A DNA stretch of 64,000 nt, taken from Burkholderia savannae (GTDB taxonomy: Bacteria > Pseudomonadota > Gammaproteobacteria > Burkholderiales > Burkholderiaceae). The stretch covers positions 62,001 through 126,000 of the forward strand of contig NZ_CP013417.1 of NCBI RefSeq assembly GCF_001524445.2. Direction: 5' to 3'. Positions 18,271-25,912 of the stretch are shown in pieces. The position numbers and the translations under genes are program-made. The notes under the pieces are model-generated. The model was not told the DNA's origin and did not search any database. It was given only the letters and a program-made list of their open reading frames with translations. Position 1 is the stretch's first letter; every line of letters starts with the position of its first letter.

Positions 18271-18786
18271 ATGGCGCACGTAGAATTGGATGCGATCGAT
18301 CGGCGCATTCTTGCGATTCTTCAGGAGAACGGGCGTTTGTCGAATCAGGACATCGCCGAGCGGGTGAATCTGTCGCCGAGCCCTTGCCTGCGTCGGATTC
18401 GCCGGCTCGAGGAGCTGGGCGTGATCACCGGCTACGTCGCGCTGCTCGACCCGCAGAAGCTCGGGCTCGACCTGCTCGCGTACGTGAGCGTGCGGCTGGA
18501 AAAGCGCGGCGGCGCCGTGCCGGCGCGCGGCGACGAAACGCCCGCGCGCGCGGGCGCGACGCACGCCGAGCTGTTTCGCGCGGCCGTGCAGGCGTGGCCG
18601 GAGGTCGTCGCGTGTCACGCGATGACGGGCGATATGGACTATCTGTTGCGCGTGCAGGTCGAGGACATGGCGCATTTCTCGCGTTTCATGCAGGAGCAAC
18701 TGCTGCACCATCCGTCGGTGATCGACGTGAAGACGAGTTTCTCGCTCGAGCGCTTCAAGGAGACCACCGCGTTGCCGATCCGCTGA
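18271..18786 (+). CDS. Lrp/AsnC family transcriptional regulator
   Basis: A 171-residue amino-acid-responsive regulator. An N-terminal winged helix-turn-helix (residues 5-55, LDAIDRRILAILQENGRLSN and SPSPCLRRIRRLEELG) is followed by the RAM ligand-binding domain (about 65-165, ending VIDVKTSFSLERF). A stretch of about 18 residues rich in Gly, Ala and Pro (about 80-98) interrupts the region before the first RAM helix, making the protein longer than usual (about 155). Located head to head with hppD, it is the likely regulator of tyrosine catabolism here; ligand unknown. Confidence 0.88.
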   Translation: MAHVELDAIDRRILAILQENGRLSNQDIAERVNLSPSPCLRRIRRLEELGVITGYVALLDPQKLGLDLLAYVSVRLEKRGGAVPARGDETPARAGATHAELFRAAVQAWPEVVACHAMTGDMDYLLRVQVEDMAHFSRFMQEQLLHHPSVIDVKTSFSLERFKETTALPIR

Positions 18787-18833
18787 ATGCCGGAGCGCGG
18801 TCGGCCGAACGGCCGATATCGGCTGAGCGGCGC

Positions 18834-18871
18834 AAAAAAACGGGCGGCCCATGACGGGCCGCCCGTTTTTG
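18834..18871. terminator. Bidirectional terminator
   Basis: ACGGGCGGCCC and its complement GGGCCGCCCGT around an ATGAC loop, preceded by seven A and followed by five T. It separates the convergent Lrp and GNAT genes. Confidence 0.88.
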
Positions 18872-18903
18872 TTCGCGCATCGGCGGATGCGATGCGCCGC
18901 GCG

Positions 18904-19551
18904 TTACGCGGTGAGGCCCGCGGGCAGCAGCGATTCGAAGATCTGCGTCGCGCGGCGCGCCTGGCGCTTGAGCGCGTAGTCGAACACGGCCGCCTGCTCC
19001 TGCATCATCTCGGCGATGATCGTCGAGTGGTCGGCGGGCGGCAGCGACAGGTACGCATCGGCTTCGCCGTATGCGTACTCGATGCGCATCCCCGATTTCT
19101 TCGCGATGTGCATCATCGTCGCGTTGCGCGACAGGCAGTGCATGTACAGCGTCGTGACGTGCGTGTTGCGGCTGCGGATCGCGGCGCGCTCGAAGAGCTT
19201 CGTGCCGACGCCTTGGCCGCGTGCGCTTTCGAGCACCGACACGCCGAACTCGGCGGTGCGCTTGTCGCCTTCGGCGGGCAGGTACGCGAGGTGGCCGACG
19301 CCGATCATCGCGAGTTCGTGATCGAACACGCCGAACACGGTGTCGCGGCCGAAGTCGATCGTGCGGACGTAGTTCTCGATCACGTGATCGGGCACCGCTT
19401 GGCCGAAGCGCAACAGGCGATCGTCGTCGTCGAGCGCGAGAAAATGGGTGAGCAGTTGTTGACGGTCGCCGGAAGCCAGTTCCCGAACGAGAACTGGCGC
19501 GGGACCGGCGATGCCGACCGCATCGGCAGGGCGAAGGTCTGGCTTGTTCAT
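18904..19551 (-). CDS. GNAT family N-acetyltransferase
   Basis: A 215-residue acetyltransferase-fold protein. The acetyl-CoA pyrophosphate-binding motif A is seen in SARGQGVGTKLFERAA (about residues 107-122), preceded by the beta-strand GVGHLAYLPAEGD and TAEFGVSVLE. Substrate unknown (protein, amine or antibiotic all possible). GAGGAA precedes the ATG at 19551. Stands alone; the upstream 240 bases (19552-19795) are AT-richer than their surroundings and hold no gene. Confidence 0.85.
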   Translation of the reverse strand: MNKPDLRPADAVGIAGPAPVLVRELASGDRQQLLTHFLALDDDDRLLRFGQAVPDHVIENYVRTIDFGRDTVFGVFDHELAMIGVGHLAYLPAEGDKRTAEFGVSVLESARGQGVGTKLFERAAIRSRNTHVTTLYMHCLSRNATMMHIAKKSGMRIEYAYGEADAYLSLPPADHSTIIAEMMQEQAAVFDYALKRQARRATQIFESLLPAGLTA

Positions 19552-19795
19552 CGTGGGTTCCTCAAAAAAGACCGTACAGCTATTTGTGCAACGCAGCGCA
19601 ATTTTAGCTGAATGGCCGTGCGGAGATTGGGGAAAACCCGGATGTTCGTGTCGAGCTTGGCCTCTAAATTCACCGATTGGTAAATATAAGCTTTTGTTTT
19701 TATTGATATTTTAAGGATTTTTGACGGAGGTGTGGGCAAAGCGTCGCACTGTTACGCTCACGCAACGCTTGCTGCTCCGCAATAAATCAGACGAT

Positions 19796-20395
19796 TCAGC
19801 CGCCGAGGCCGTGCTCGATCATGCCGATCACCTGCTCGGCGAAATCGCGATAGCCGAGGCGCCCGCCCGGCTTCAGCCACGTGAACGTCCAGTTGATCAT
19901 CCCGAACACCATCATCGTCACGGGCGTCTGGTTGTCCGTCGAGATCCGCTCCGGATACGCGCGCGCGAGCTGGCGCGCGAACGCGGCGACGATGTCGCGC
20001 TGGCGGTCGAGAATGATCCGGCGTTGCGCTTCCTCGAGATACTTCACGTCGTTCAGCAGCGCGACATGGCGGCTGTGCGACGTCTCGTATTCGGCGAGGA
20101 ACGCGCGCACGAGTTCGGCGAACGCCTCGCGCTCGGTGAGCCCGCGCCGCTGGCTCGCGCCTTCGACCTCGGCGATGATCAGCATCAGCCGCTTCGTGTA
20201 GCGGTCGAGCAGATCGAACAGGATCGCTTCCTTGCCTTCGTAATAGTGATAGAGGCGCGCCTTCGACGTGCCGCTCGCGTTCGCGAGATCGGTCATCGAC
20301 GTGCTCGGGTAGCTCGTCTGCGCGAACTTGGCGGCGGCGAGATCGAGGATCTGCTCGCGCTGGGATTCGTGATCGGGGGCTCGGGTGCGGGCCAT
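19796..20395 (-). CDS. TetR family regulator, probable PaaR
   Basis: A 199-residue TetR repressor. The N-terminal helix-turn-helix spans about residues 12-55 (ILDLAAAKFAQ, TSMTDLANASGTSKARLYHYY); the rest is the all-helical ligand-binding core. As the last gene of the paaABCDE group it is the best candidate for the phenylacetyl-CoA-responsive repressor called PaaR in betaproteobacteria; this rests on position and family. A perfect palindrome in the paaA promoter (25335-25350) is its probable operator. Confidence 0.82.
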   Translation of the reverse strand: MARTRAPDHESQREQILDLAAAKFAQTSYPSTSMTDLANASGTSKARLYHYYEGKEAILFDLLDRYTKRLMLIIAEVEGASQRRGLTEREAFAELVRAFLAEYETSHSRHVALLNDVKYLEEAQRRIILDRQRDIVAAFARQLARAYPERISTDNQTPVTMMVFGMINWTFTWLKPGGRLGYRDFAEQVIGMIEHGLGG

Positions 20396-20423
20396 GTGAT
20401 TCGACGCGTGATGCGGGTTCGGG

Positions 20424-21254
20424 TTAGCGGGGAACGGCGACGGCGGGCGTGACGCGCAGCGTCGCCGTTTTCAGGTCTTCGATCGAGCGCGCGTCGCCCT
20501 GCAGTTCGACGCGGCCGGCCGCCGCGAGCTCGCGGCAGCGCCAGAACGCGATCACGTCGCCGACGAACAGGTGGCCGCGGTCGGCGAACGCCATCACCGC
20601 GCCGACCGTGCGCGCGGCGGGCCCCCATTCGTCGGGCGCGTGTTCGAGCACGAGCGCGTCGATGTCGGCGTAATGGCCGCTCTTGAACGTGTTGCAGATC
20701 CAGTAGCGCAGCTCGGCGTTCGTCTGCTTCGCTTCCTGCCATTCGAGCGCGAGCCGGCTGATCCGCAGCACCGAGATCGGCGCCGCCTCCGGCAGCTTCG
20801 CGGCGAGCTGCGCGGGCGAGAAGATGCCGGCGGCTGTCGCCTGGTCGGCGCGCAGCCGCACCCACGACTGCGGATCGTCGATGTCCGTGCTCGACAGCCG
20901 CACCTCGTTCAGGCGCTGCGGCGCGTTGCGCAGATGGTAGGCGACGCGCCGCAGCATCAGTTGATCGGCCACGCTGTGCGCGTGCCACACGACGATCTGG
21001 CCCGTGCCGGCCGCGAGCGCCTCGAGCTTCGCGAAATCGTCGCCGAGCCCCGCCGCCCAGTCCTGCTGCACGTCGCCGATCGCGCGTTCCCAGAACGCGG
21101 CGCGCACGTCCGGCGTGTCGTCGGCGCCGCGCAGCGGGCCGACGGACAGATCGTCGAACAGCTCGACGACGCTTTCGTCGCGGCCCGCGTCGGCGAGCGC
21201 GATGCGCAGGGAAGCGGCGGCGGAGCCGCCCATGGTCACGTGGATGGTGCTCAT
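20424..21254 (-). CDS. DUF1835 domain-containing protein
   Basis: A 276-residue cytosolic protein. The N-terminal part, MSTIHVTMGGSAAASLRIAL with later QIVVWHAHSVADQLMLRRV, matches DUF1835, and the C-terminal part (ELRYWICNTFKSG) fits the companion DUF3658; neither has a known function. It lies between paaE and the TetR gene on the same strand, with 121 bases to paaE and 28 to the regulator, so it is probably in the same transcript. No metal or catalytic motif is obvious. Confidence 0.75.
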   Translation of the reverse strand: MSTIHVTMGGSAAASLRIALADAGRDESVVELFDDLSVGPLRGADDTPDVRAAFWERAIGDVQQDWAAGLGDDFAKLEALAAGTGQIVVWHAHSVADQLMLRRVAYHLRNAPQRLNEVRLSSTDIDDPQSWVRLRADQATAAGIFSPAQLAAKLPEAAPISVLRISRLALEWQEAKQTNAELRYWICNTFKSGHYADIDALVLEHAPDEWGPAARTVGAVMAFADRGHLFVGDVIAFWRCRELAAAGRVELQGDARSIEDLKTATLRVTPAVAVPR

Positions 21255-21375
21255 TGGCCTGTCGTCAACATGAGAAAAGCCGCCCGGGTGCCGGCGCTTC
21301 GCGCGTCCGGCCCGCAGGCGGCCCCTAGTGTAAGCGAGATGGGGGGCGGCGCGTAACCGCGCGGCAAGACGCCGC

Positions 21376-22464
21376 TTACCGTTCGTCGTAACTGACGACC
21401 ACCTTGCCGCTGACGGGATGGCACTGGCAGGTGAGCACGAAGCCGTCGGCGATTTCCCGCGGCTCGAGCGTGTAGTTCTTTTCCATCCGCACCTCGCCTT
21501 CGAGCACCTTCGCGCGGCACGTGCAGCACACGCCGCCCTTGCACGCGTACGGCAGCGCGAGGCCCGCGCGCAGCCCGACGTCGAGGAGGCTCACGCCTTC
21601 GTACGGCAGGCGCAGCTTGCGTTTCTTGCCGTCGAGCACGATTTCGAGATCGGCGGCGGGCGTGTCGTCGGTAATCTCGACGGCGGGCACGCCCGCCTGC
21701 GGCAGCGGCGTGCCGAAGCGCTCGACGTGCACCCGCTCGTGCGGCACGCCGGCCGCGGCGAGCGCGGCCTCGGCGGCGTCCATCATCGGCGCGGGGCCGC
21801 AGATGAACGCTTCGTCGATCGTCTCGGCCGGCACGAGCGAATCGATGAACGCCGCGCACTTCGCCTGATCGAGCACGCCGTTGAAGAGCTCGACGTCCTG
21901 CACGTCGTCCGACAGCACGTGATACAGCGCGAATCGCTGCATGAAGCGGTTCTTCAGATCCTCGAGCTCCTCGGCGAACATGATCGAATCGACGCTGCGG
22001 TTGCCGTAGATCAGCGTGAACGCGCTCCGCGGCTCGAGCTCGAGCGTCGTCTTGATGATCGCGAGCACGGGCGTGATCCCCGAGCCGCCCGCGAACGCGA
22101 CGTACTGCTTGCCGTGCTCGGCGTTCAGGTGCGTGAAGAAGCGGCCGTCCGGCGTCATCACGTCGATCGTGTGGCCGGGCTCGAGCGTATCGAACGCGAA
22201 GTTCGAGAAGCGGCCGCCGCGCACGCGCTTGATGCCGATGCGCAACTCGCCGTCGCGGTCGTAGTCGGTCGTGCCGACGCAGATCGAGTACGAGCGGCGG
22301 GTCTCCTCGCCGTCGATATGCGCCTTCAGCGTGACGAACTGGCCTTGCGTGAAGCGGTACGCGTCGCGCAGCTCGGGCGGCACCTCGAACGACACCGTGA
22401 CGGCGTCGGCGGTCTCGGGCCGCACGTCGCGGATGCGCAGCGGATGGAATTGCGGAGTCGCCAT
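21376..22464 (-). CDS. paaE: Phenylacetyl-CoA epoxidase reductase subunit
   Basis: Reductase of the ring-1,2-phenylacetyl-CoA epoxidase; passes electrons from NADPH to the di-iron PaaA. The 362-residue protein has a FAD-binding domain (RRSYSICVG, about residue 58), a NAD(P)-binding domain (VAFAGGSGITPVLAII, about 118-133) and a C-terminal plant-type 2Fe-2S ferredoxin domain (PYACKGGVCCTCRAK and LTCQCHP). The start at 22464 lies only two bases after the paaD stop, suggesting translational coupling, and its own ribosome site is weak. Confidence 0.95.
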   Translation of the reverse strand: MATPQFHPLRIRDVRPETADAVTVSFEVPPELRDAYRFTQGQFVTLKAHIDGEETRRSYSICVGTTDYDRDGELRIGIKRVRGGRFSNFAFDTLEPGHTIDVMTPDGRFFTHLNAEHGKQYVAFAGGSGITPVLAIIKTTLELEPRSAFTLIYGNRSVDSIMFAEELEDLKNRFMQRFALYHVLSDDVQDVELFNGVLDQAKCAAFIDSLVPAETIDEAFICGPAPMMDAAEAALAAAGVPHERVHVERFGTPLPQAGVPAVEITDDTPAADLEIVLDGKKRKLRLPYEGVSLLDVGLRAGLALPYACKGGVCCTCRAKVLEGEVRMEKNYTLEPREIADGFVLTCQCHPVSGKVVVSYDER

Positions 22465-22466
22465 AT

Positions 22467-23102
22467 TCAATAAGGTTTGAAGTAGTCGAAGGGTTCGCGG
22501 CAGTCGACGCAGCGGTAGAGCGCCTTGCACGCGGTCGACGCGAACTGCGCGAGCCGCTCGGTGTGCGCTGAGCCGCAGCGCGGGCAGACGGGCGCGGCGA
22601 GCGGCTTCGGCATGAAGCGGACGGCGCGGCGGTGGGCAGGGCCGCCGCGCGCATCGCCGTCGCCGCCGTCGCCGCCGCCATCGCCGCCGCACTGGCCGGC
22701 GGGCGGCGCGATGCCGTACGCGCGGAGTTTTTCGCGGGCGTCGGCGGTGATCCAGTCGGTCGTCCACGCGGGCGCGAGCACGGTCGCGATCCGGTGCGGC
22801 GCGACGCCGGCTTGCCGCAGCGCGGCGTCGATGTCCTCGGCGATCTGCTGCATCGCCGGGCAGCCGGAGTAGGTCGGCGTGATCACGACTTCGACGACGC
22901 CGTCGGCGGCGCGGCGCACGTCGCGCAGGATGCCGAGCTCGCGGATCGACACGACCGGGATTTCCGGATCGGGCACGGCTTCGAGCGCGTCCCATGCGCG
23001 GGCGACGAGCGGATCGCCGCCGCGGGCGGCGGCGCGGCCGTCGCGCGGGCGGTCGACGGCGGCGGCCGTCGAGGCGAGGGCGGATGCGGGGAGGGCGGAC
23101 AT
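22467..23102 (-). CDS. paaD: Phenylacetate degradation protein PaaD (iron-sulfur maturation type)
   Basis: A DUF59/MIP18-type protein needed for the epoxidase system, probably in Fe-S or di-iron assembly. The 211-residue product carries the DUF59 core PDPEIPVVSIRELGIL (about 45-60) and TYSGCPAMQQIAEDI, and a C-terminal four-cysteine element (VCPRCGSAHTE, YRCVDCREPF) ending DYFKPY. It is longer than usual (about 165): the N-terminal 30 residues are Ala-rich and a Gly/Asp-rich linker (about 137-155) is inserted before the cysteine element. GGAG precedes ATG 23102. Confidence 0.92.
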   Translation of the reverse strand: MSALPASALASTAAAVDRPRDGRAAARGGDPLVARAWDALEAVPDPEIPVVSIRELGILRDVRRAADGVVEVVITPTYSGCPAMQQIAEDIDAALRQAGVAPHRIATVLAPAWTTDWITADAREKLRAYGIAPPAGQCGGDGGGDGGDGDARGGPAHRRAVRFMPKPLAAPVCPRCGSAHTERLAQFASTACKALYRCVDCREPFDYFKPY

Positions 23103-23140
23103 CGTCTGGCTCCGTCGTTCGTCATTCGTCGCGCGCGGCT

Positions 23141-23944
23141 TCACCAGGTCGCGCCCGGATGCTGGCGCGCGACGCTCTGCAACTCGGCGAGCAGATAACC
23201 CATGTGCTCCGAGTGCTCGCCGCGCTTGCCGGTCGACACGTACTGGCCGGCCGCGGGCGGCGCGAGCGTCGCCTCGGCGAGGGTCGCGTCGACGTCCGCG
23301 CGCCACGCCGGCTCGATCGACGCGATGGCGGGCCCGATGCCGGCCGCGGCCGCCGCGTCGTCGATCGCGTCCGCCGCGAAGAATTCGCGCGTATACGGCA
23401 TCAGATAGTCGAGCGCGGCCTGCGCGCGGCGATGCGATTCGTCGGTGCCGTCGCCGAAGCGGATCAGCCATTCGCGCGCGTGGTGCTCGTGGTAGCGCGT
23501 CTCCTTCACCGATTTCGCCGCGATCGCCGCGAGCTGAGCGTCGCTCGACGTCTCGAGCGCAGTCCACACGTGCAGCATCAGCGCCGCGTAGAGGAAGTTG
23601 CGCGCGACGGTCACCGCATAGTCGAGCTCCGCGTGCGCGGTGCCGCTGAGCGGGCCGTAGTGCGGCAGCTCGACGAACGTGTAGTTCGCGAATTCGCGCT
23701 CGGTGCGCGAGTACGCATAGTCGTCCTCGGTCCGCGCGGCGCCGCTGAGCTGCCGTTCGAGCTCGGCCGCGTGCGTATACAGCAGGCGCGCCTGGCCGAT
23801 CAGGTCGAGGCTCATGTTCGTGAGCGCGATGTCTTCCTCGAGGACCGGGCCGTGCCCGCACCATTCGGCGTTGCGCTGACCGAGGATCAGCGCGTTGTCG
23901 GCGAGGCGCAGCACGTAGGCGAGATGTTGTGGGGTCGTCGTCAT
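23141..23944 (-). CDS. paaC: Phenylacetyl-CoA epoxidase structural subunit
   Basis: A 267-residue ferritin-fold subunit that forms the stable core with PaaA but is not catalytic itself. Seen: LAYVLRLADNALILGQRNAE at the N-terminus and KSVKETRYHEHHAREWLIRFGDG (about 140-160) typical of PaaC, where the di-iron ligand set of PaaA is degenerate. Starts ten bases after the paaB stop, with GGCAGG upstream. Confidence 0.95.
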   Translation of the reverse strand: MTTTPQHLAYVLRLADNALILGQRNAEWCGHGPVLEEDIALTNMSLDLIGQARLLYTHAAELERQLSGAARTEDDYAYSRTEREFANYTFVELPHYGPLSGTAHAELDYAVTVARNFLYAALMLHVWTALETSSDAQLAAIAAKSVKETRYHEHHAREWLIRFGDGTDESHRRAQAALDYLMPYTREFFAADAIDDAAAAAGIGPAIASIEPAWRADVDATLAEATLAPPAAGQYVSTGKRGEHSEHMGYLLAELQSVARQHPGATW

Positions 23945-23954
23945 GGCCTGCCGC

Positions 23955-24239
23955 TCACATGTGGTTGACTTCGTCGGGCAGCGTGTAGAAGGTCGGATGG
24001 CGATAGATCTTGTCGCCCGCCGGCTCGAACATCTCGGCCTTCTCGTTCGGATCGGACGCGGTGATCGCCGCCGACGGCACGACCCAGATGCTCACGCCTT
24101 CCTGGCGGCGCGTGTAGACGTCGCGCGCCATGTGCAGCGCCATCGACGCGTCGGCCGCGTGCAGGCTTCCGCAGTGCTTGTGGTCGAGCCCTTGCTTGCT
24201 GCGCACGAAGACTTCCCAGATTGGCCATTCTTGGTTCAT
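23955..24239 (-). CDS. paaB: Phenylacetyl-CoA epoxidase subunit PaaB
   Basis: A 94-residue small subunit of the epoxidase complex, beginning MNQEWPIWEVFVRSKQGLDH and carrying the HCGSLHAADASMALHMARD segment typical of PaaB. The ATG at 24239 was chosen from this conserved start; the frame is open upstream without similarity. AGGAGAAA precedes it, 53 bases after the paaA stop. Confidence 0.96.
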   Translation of the reverse strand: MNQEWPIWEVFVRSKQGLDHKHCGSLHAADASMALHMARDVYTRRQEGVSIWVVPSAAITASDPNEKAEMFEPAGDKIYRHPTFYTLPDEVNHM

Positions 24240-24292
24240 CGCTTTCTCCTGAATCTCCTGAATACGGAAGGCGGCGCCGCGCTTCGCGCGCG

Positions 24293-25291
24293 TCATGCCG
24301 CTTGCTGTTGCGCGCGGCGGCGGCGCTTTTCCTCGTGCGCGAGCGCGGCCTCGCGGACCCACGCGCCGTTCTCGTGCGCCTTCACGCGGGTCGCGAGGCG
24401 CTCCTTGTTGCACGGGCCGTCGCCGTTGACGACGCGCCGGAATTCGTCCCAGTCGAGCGCGCCGTAGTCGAAATGGCCGCGCGCGTCGTTCCACTTGAGG
24501 TCGGGGTCGGGCAGCGTGACGCCGAGCACTTTCGCCTGCTCGACCGTCGCGTCGACGAACTTCTGCCGCAGATCGTCATTCGAGATGCGCTTGATTCCCC
24601 ATTTGGCCGACTGGTTGCTGTGGACGGAATCGGCATCGGGCGGACCGAACATCATCAGCACGGGCGCCCACCAGCGGTTCACCGCGTCCTGCACCATCGC
24701 GCGCTGCGCATCGGTGCCCTTCATCATCGCGAGCAGCGCGTCGAAGCCTTGCCGCTGATGGAACGATTCCTCCTTGCAGACGCGGATCATCGCGCGCGCG
24801 TACGGGCCGTACGTGCAGCGGCAGAGCGGAATCTGGTTCATGATCGCGGCGCCGTCGACGAGCCAGCCGATCACGCCGACGTCCGCCCACGTGAGGGTCG
24901 GGTAATTGAAGATGCTCGAATACTTGGCCTTGCCTGCGTGCAGCGCGTCGATCAGCGCGTCGCGCGACACGCCGAGCGTTTCCGCGGCGCTATATAGATA
25001 GAGGCCGTGACCGGCTTCGTCCTGGACCTTCGCGAGCAGGATCGCCTTGCGCTTGAGGCTCGGCGCGCGCGTGATCCAGTTGCCTTCCGGCAGCATGCCG
25101 ACGACCTCCGAGTGCGCGTGCTGCGAAATCTGCCGCACGAGGGTCTTGCGGTACGCGTCGGGCATCCAGTCCTGCGGTTCGATCTTGCCGTCGGCGGCGA
25201 CGACGGCATCGAATCTGGCCTGTTCGGGCGAATCGGCGGCGGCATCGAGCGGCGCGACGTTGCCGGGGATGTCGAGGGATTGCGTGTACAT
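24293..25291 (-). CDS. paaA: Phenylacetyl-CoA epoxidase catalytic subunit
   Basis: Catalytic di-iron subunit: inserts oxygen in phenylacetyl-CoA to form the 1,2-epoxide, the first committed step of the aerobic phenylacetate pathway. The 332-residue protein shows di-iron carboxylate motifs [15 protein letters not shown] (about 88-102) and [16 protein letters not shown] (about 170-185). Slightly longer than E. coli PaaA (309). First gene of the minus-strand operon paaABCDE-DUF1835-tetR. The promoter just upstream contains a 16-bp palindrome. Confidence 0.97.
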   Translation of the reverse strand: MYTQSLDIPGNVAPLDAAADSPEQARFDAVVAADGKIEPQDWMPDAYRKTLVRQISQHAHSEVVGMLPEGNWITRAPSLKRKAILLAKVQDEAGHGLYLYSAAETLGVSRDALIDALHAGKAKYSSIFNYPTLTWADVGVIGWLVDGAAIMNQIPLCRCTYGPYARAMIRVCKEESFHQRQGFDALLAMMKGTDAQRAMVQDAVNRWWAPVLMMFGPPDADSVHSNQSAKWGIKRISNDDLRQKFVDATVEQAKVLGVTLPDPDLKWNDARGHFDYGALDWDEFRRVVNGDGPCNKERLATRVKAHENGAWVREAALAHEEKRRRRAQQQAA

Positions 25292-25324
25292 GGCGATGTT
25301 CTCGTCCAGGTGGAATGTTCACGC

Positions 25325-25352
25325 AGTATAAATCAACCGACCGGTCGGTTAA
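25325..25352 (-). promoter_or_regulatory. Putative paaA promoter
   Basis: On the minus strand TTAACC (complement of 25347-25352) and TATACT (complement of 25325-25330) are separated by 16 bases. The -10 box lies about 35 bases before the paaA ATG. The regulator palindrome fills the spacer and touches the -35 box. Confidence 0.55.
25335..25350. promoter_or_regulatory. Probable PaaR/TetR operator
   Basis: AACCGACCGGTCGGTT is a perfect 16-base palindrome, within the typical size range for TetR-family operators. It lies in the paaA promoter spacer, so bound repressor would block RNA polymerase. I found no second copy elsewhere in the window by eye. Binding by the TetR protein at 19796-20395 is inferred. 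Confidence 0.6.
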
Positions 25353-25512
25353 TAGATCATTTTAGCGGATCGCCGAGATTCGCGGACCGGGCGACGGCGA
25401 TTTGCCGCGGGCGGGCCGCTGCTTCGCGTGTGAACTGCATCGGGCCGCGGCGCGGGTGGCGGATTTTCATTCCAGCGAGGCCGGTCAACCATCGTGCGGG
25501 TTCATTGGTCTG

Positions 25513-25611
25513 CCGAAGTGGCCGAAGTGGCCGAAGTGGCCGAAGTCGCCGAAGTCGCCGAAGTCGCCGAAGTCGCCGAAGTCGCCGAAGTCGCCGAAGT
25601 CGCCGAAGTCC
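25513..25611. repeat. 9-bp minisatellite (about 11 units)
   Basis: Three CCGAAGTGG, seven CCGAAGTCG and a last CCGAAGTCC. Intergenic between paaA and the SGNH hydrolase gene. Block arrangement of the two variants indicates slippage growth, so copy number is probably variable between isolates. Confidence 0.95.
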
Positions 25612-25655
25612 GGGGTCGGGCTCTACTAAACTGAACGGGGGATCGATAGACTGCA

Positions 25656-25788
25656 GACCGGCGACCGGCGACCGGCGACCGGCGACCGGCGACCGGCGAC
25701 CGGCGACCGGCGACCGGCGACCGGCGACCGGCGACCGGCGACCGGCGACCGGCAACCGGCAACCGGCAACCGGCAACCGGCAACCGGA
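25656..25788. repeat. 7-bp minisatellite (19 units)
   Basis: Fourteen GACCGGC units followed by four AACCGGC and a final AACCGGA, period exactly 7. It begins only 44 bases after the 9-bp minisatellite and ends 124 bases before the hydrolase start codon. The rest of 25292-25912 shows no gene. Confidence 0.96.
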
Positions 25789-25912
25789 AACGAAGCCCGC
25801 GAAACGCAGCGCCGCAGCTGACAAGCGCCGCCGCAGCCGACTTCCCCGCAACCAACGGAGCGCGCAACCCGAGTTCAGGCAAAATTCGAAGCTTTGCCGT
25901 GAGGAGTATCGA

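Noticed and set aside
25513..25788. CRISPR array
   Set aside because: The units are 9 and 7 bases in direct tandem with no spacers and no cas genes nearby.
25007..25912. N-terminal extension of the SGNH hydrolase through the minisatellites
   Set aside because: The translated repeats have no protein character, and a clear ribosome site and signal peptide begin at 25913.
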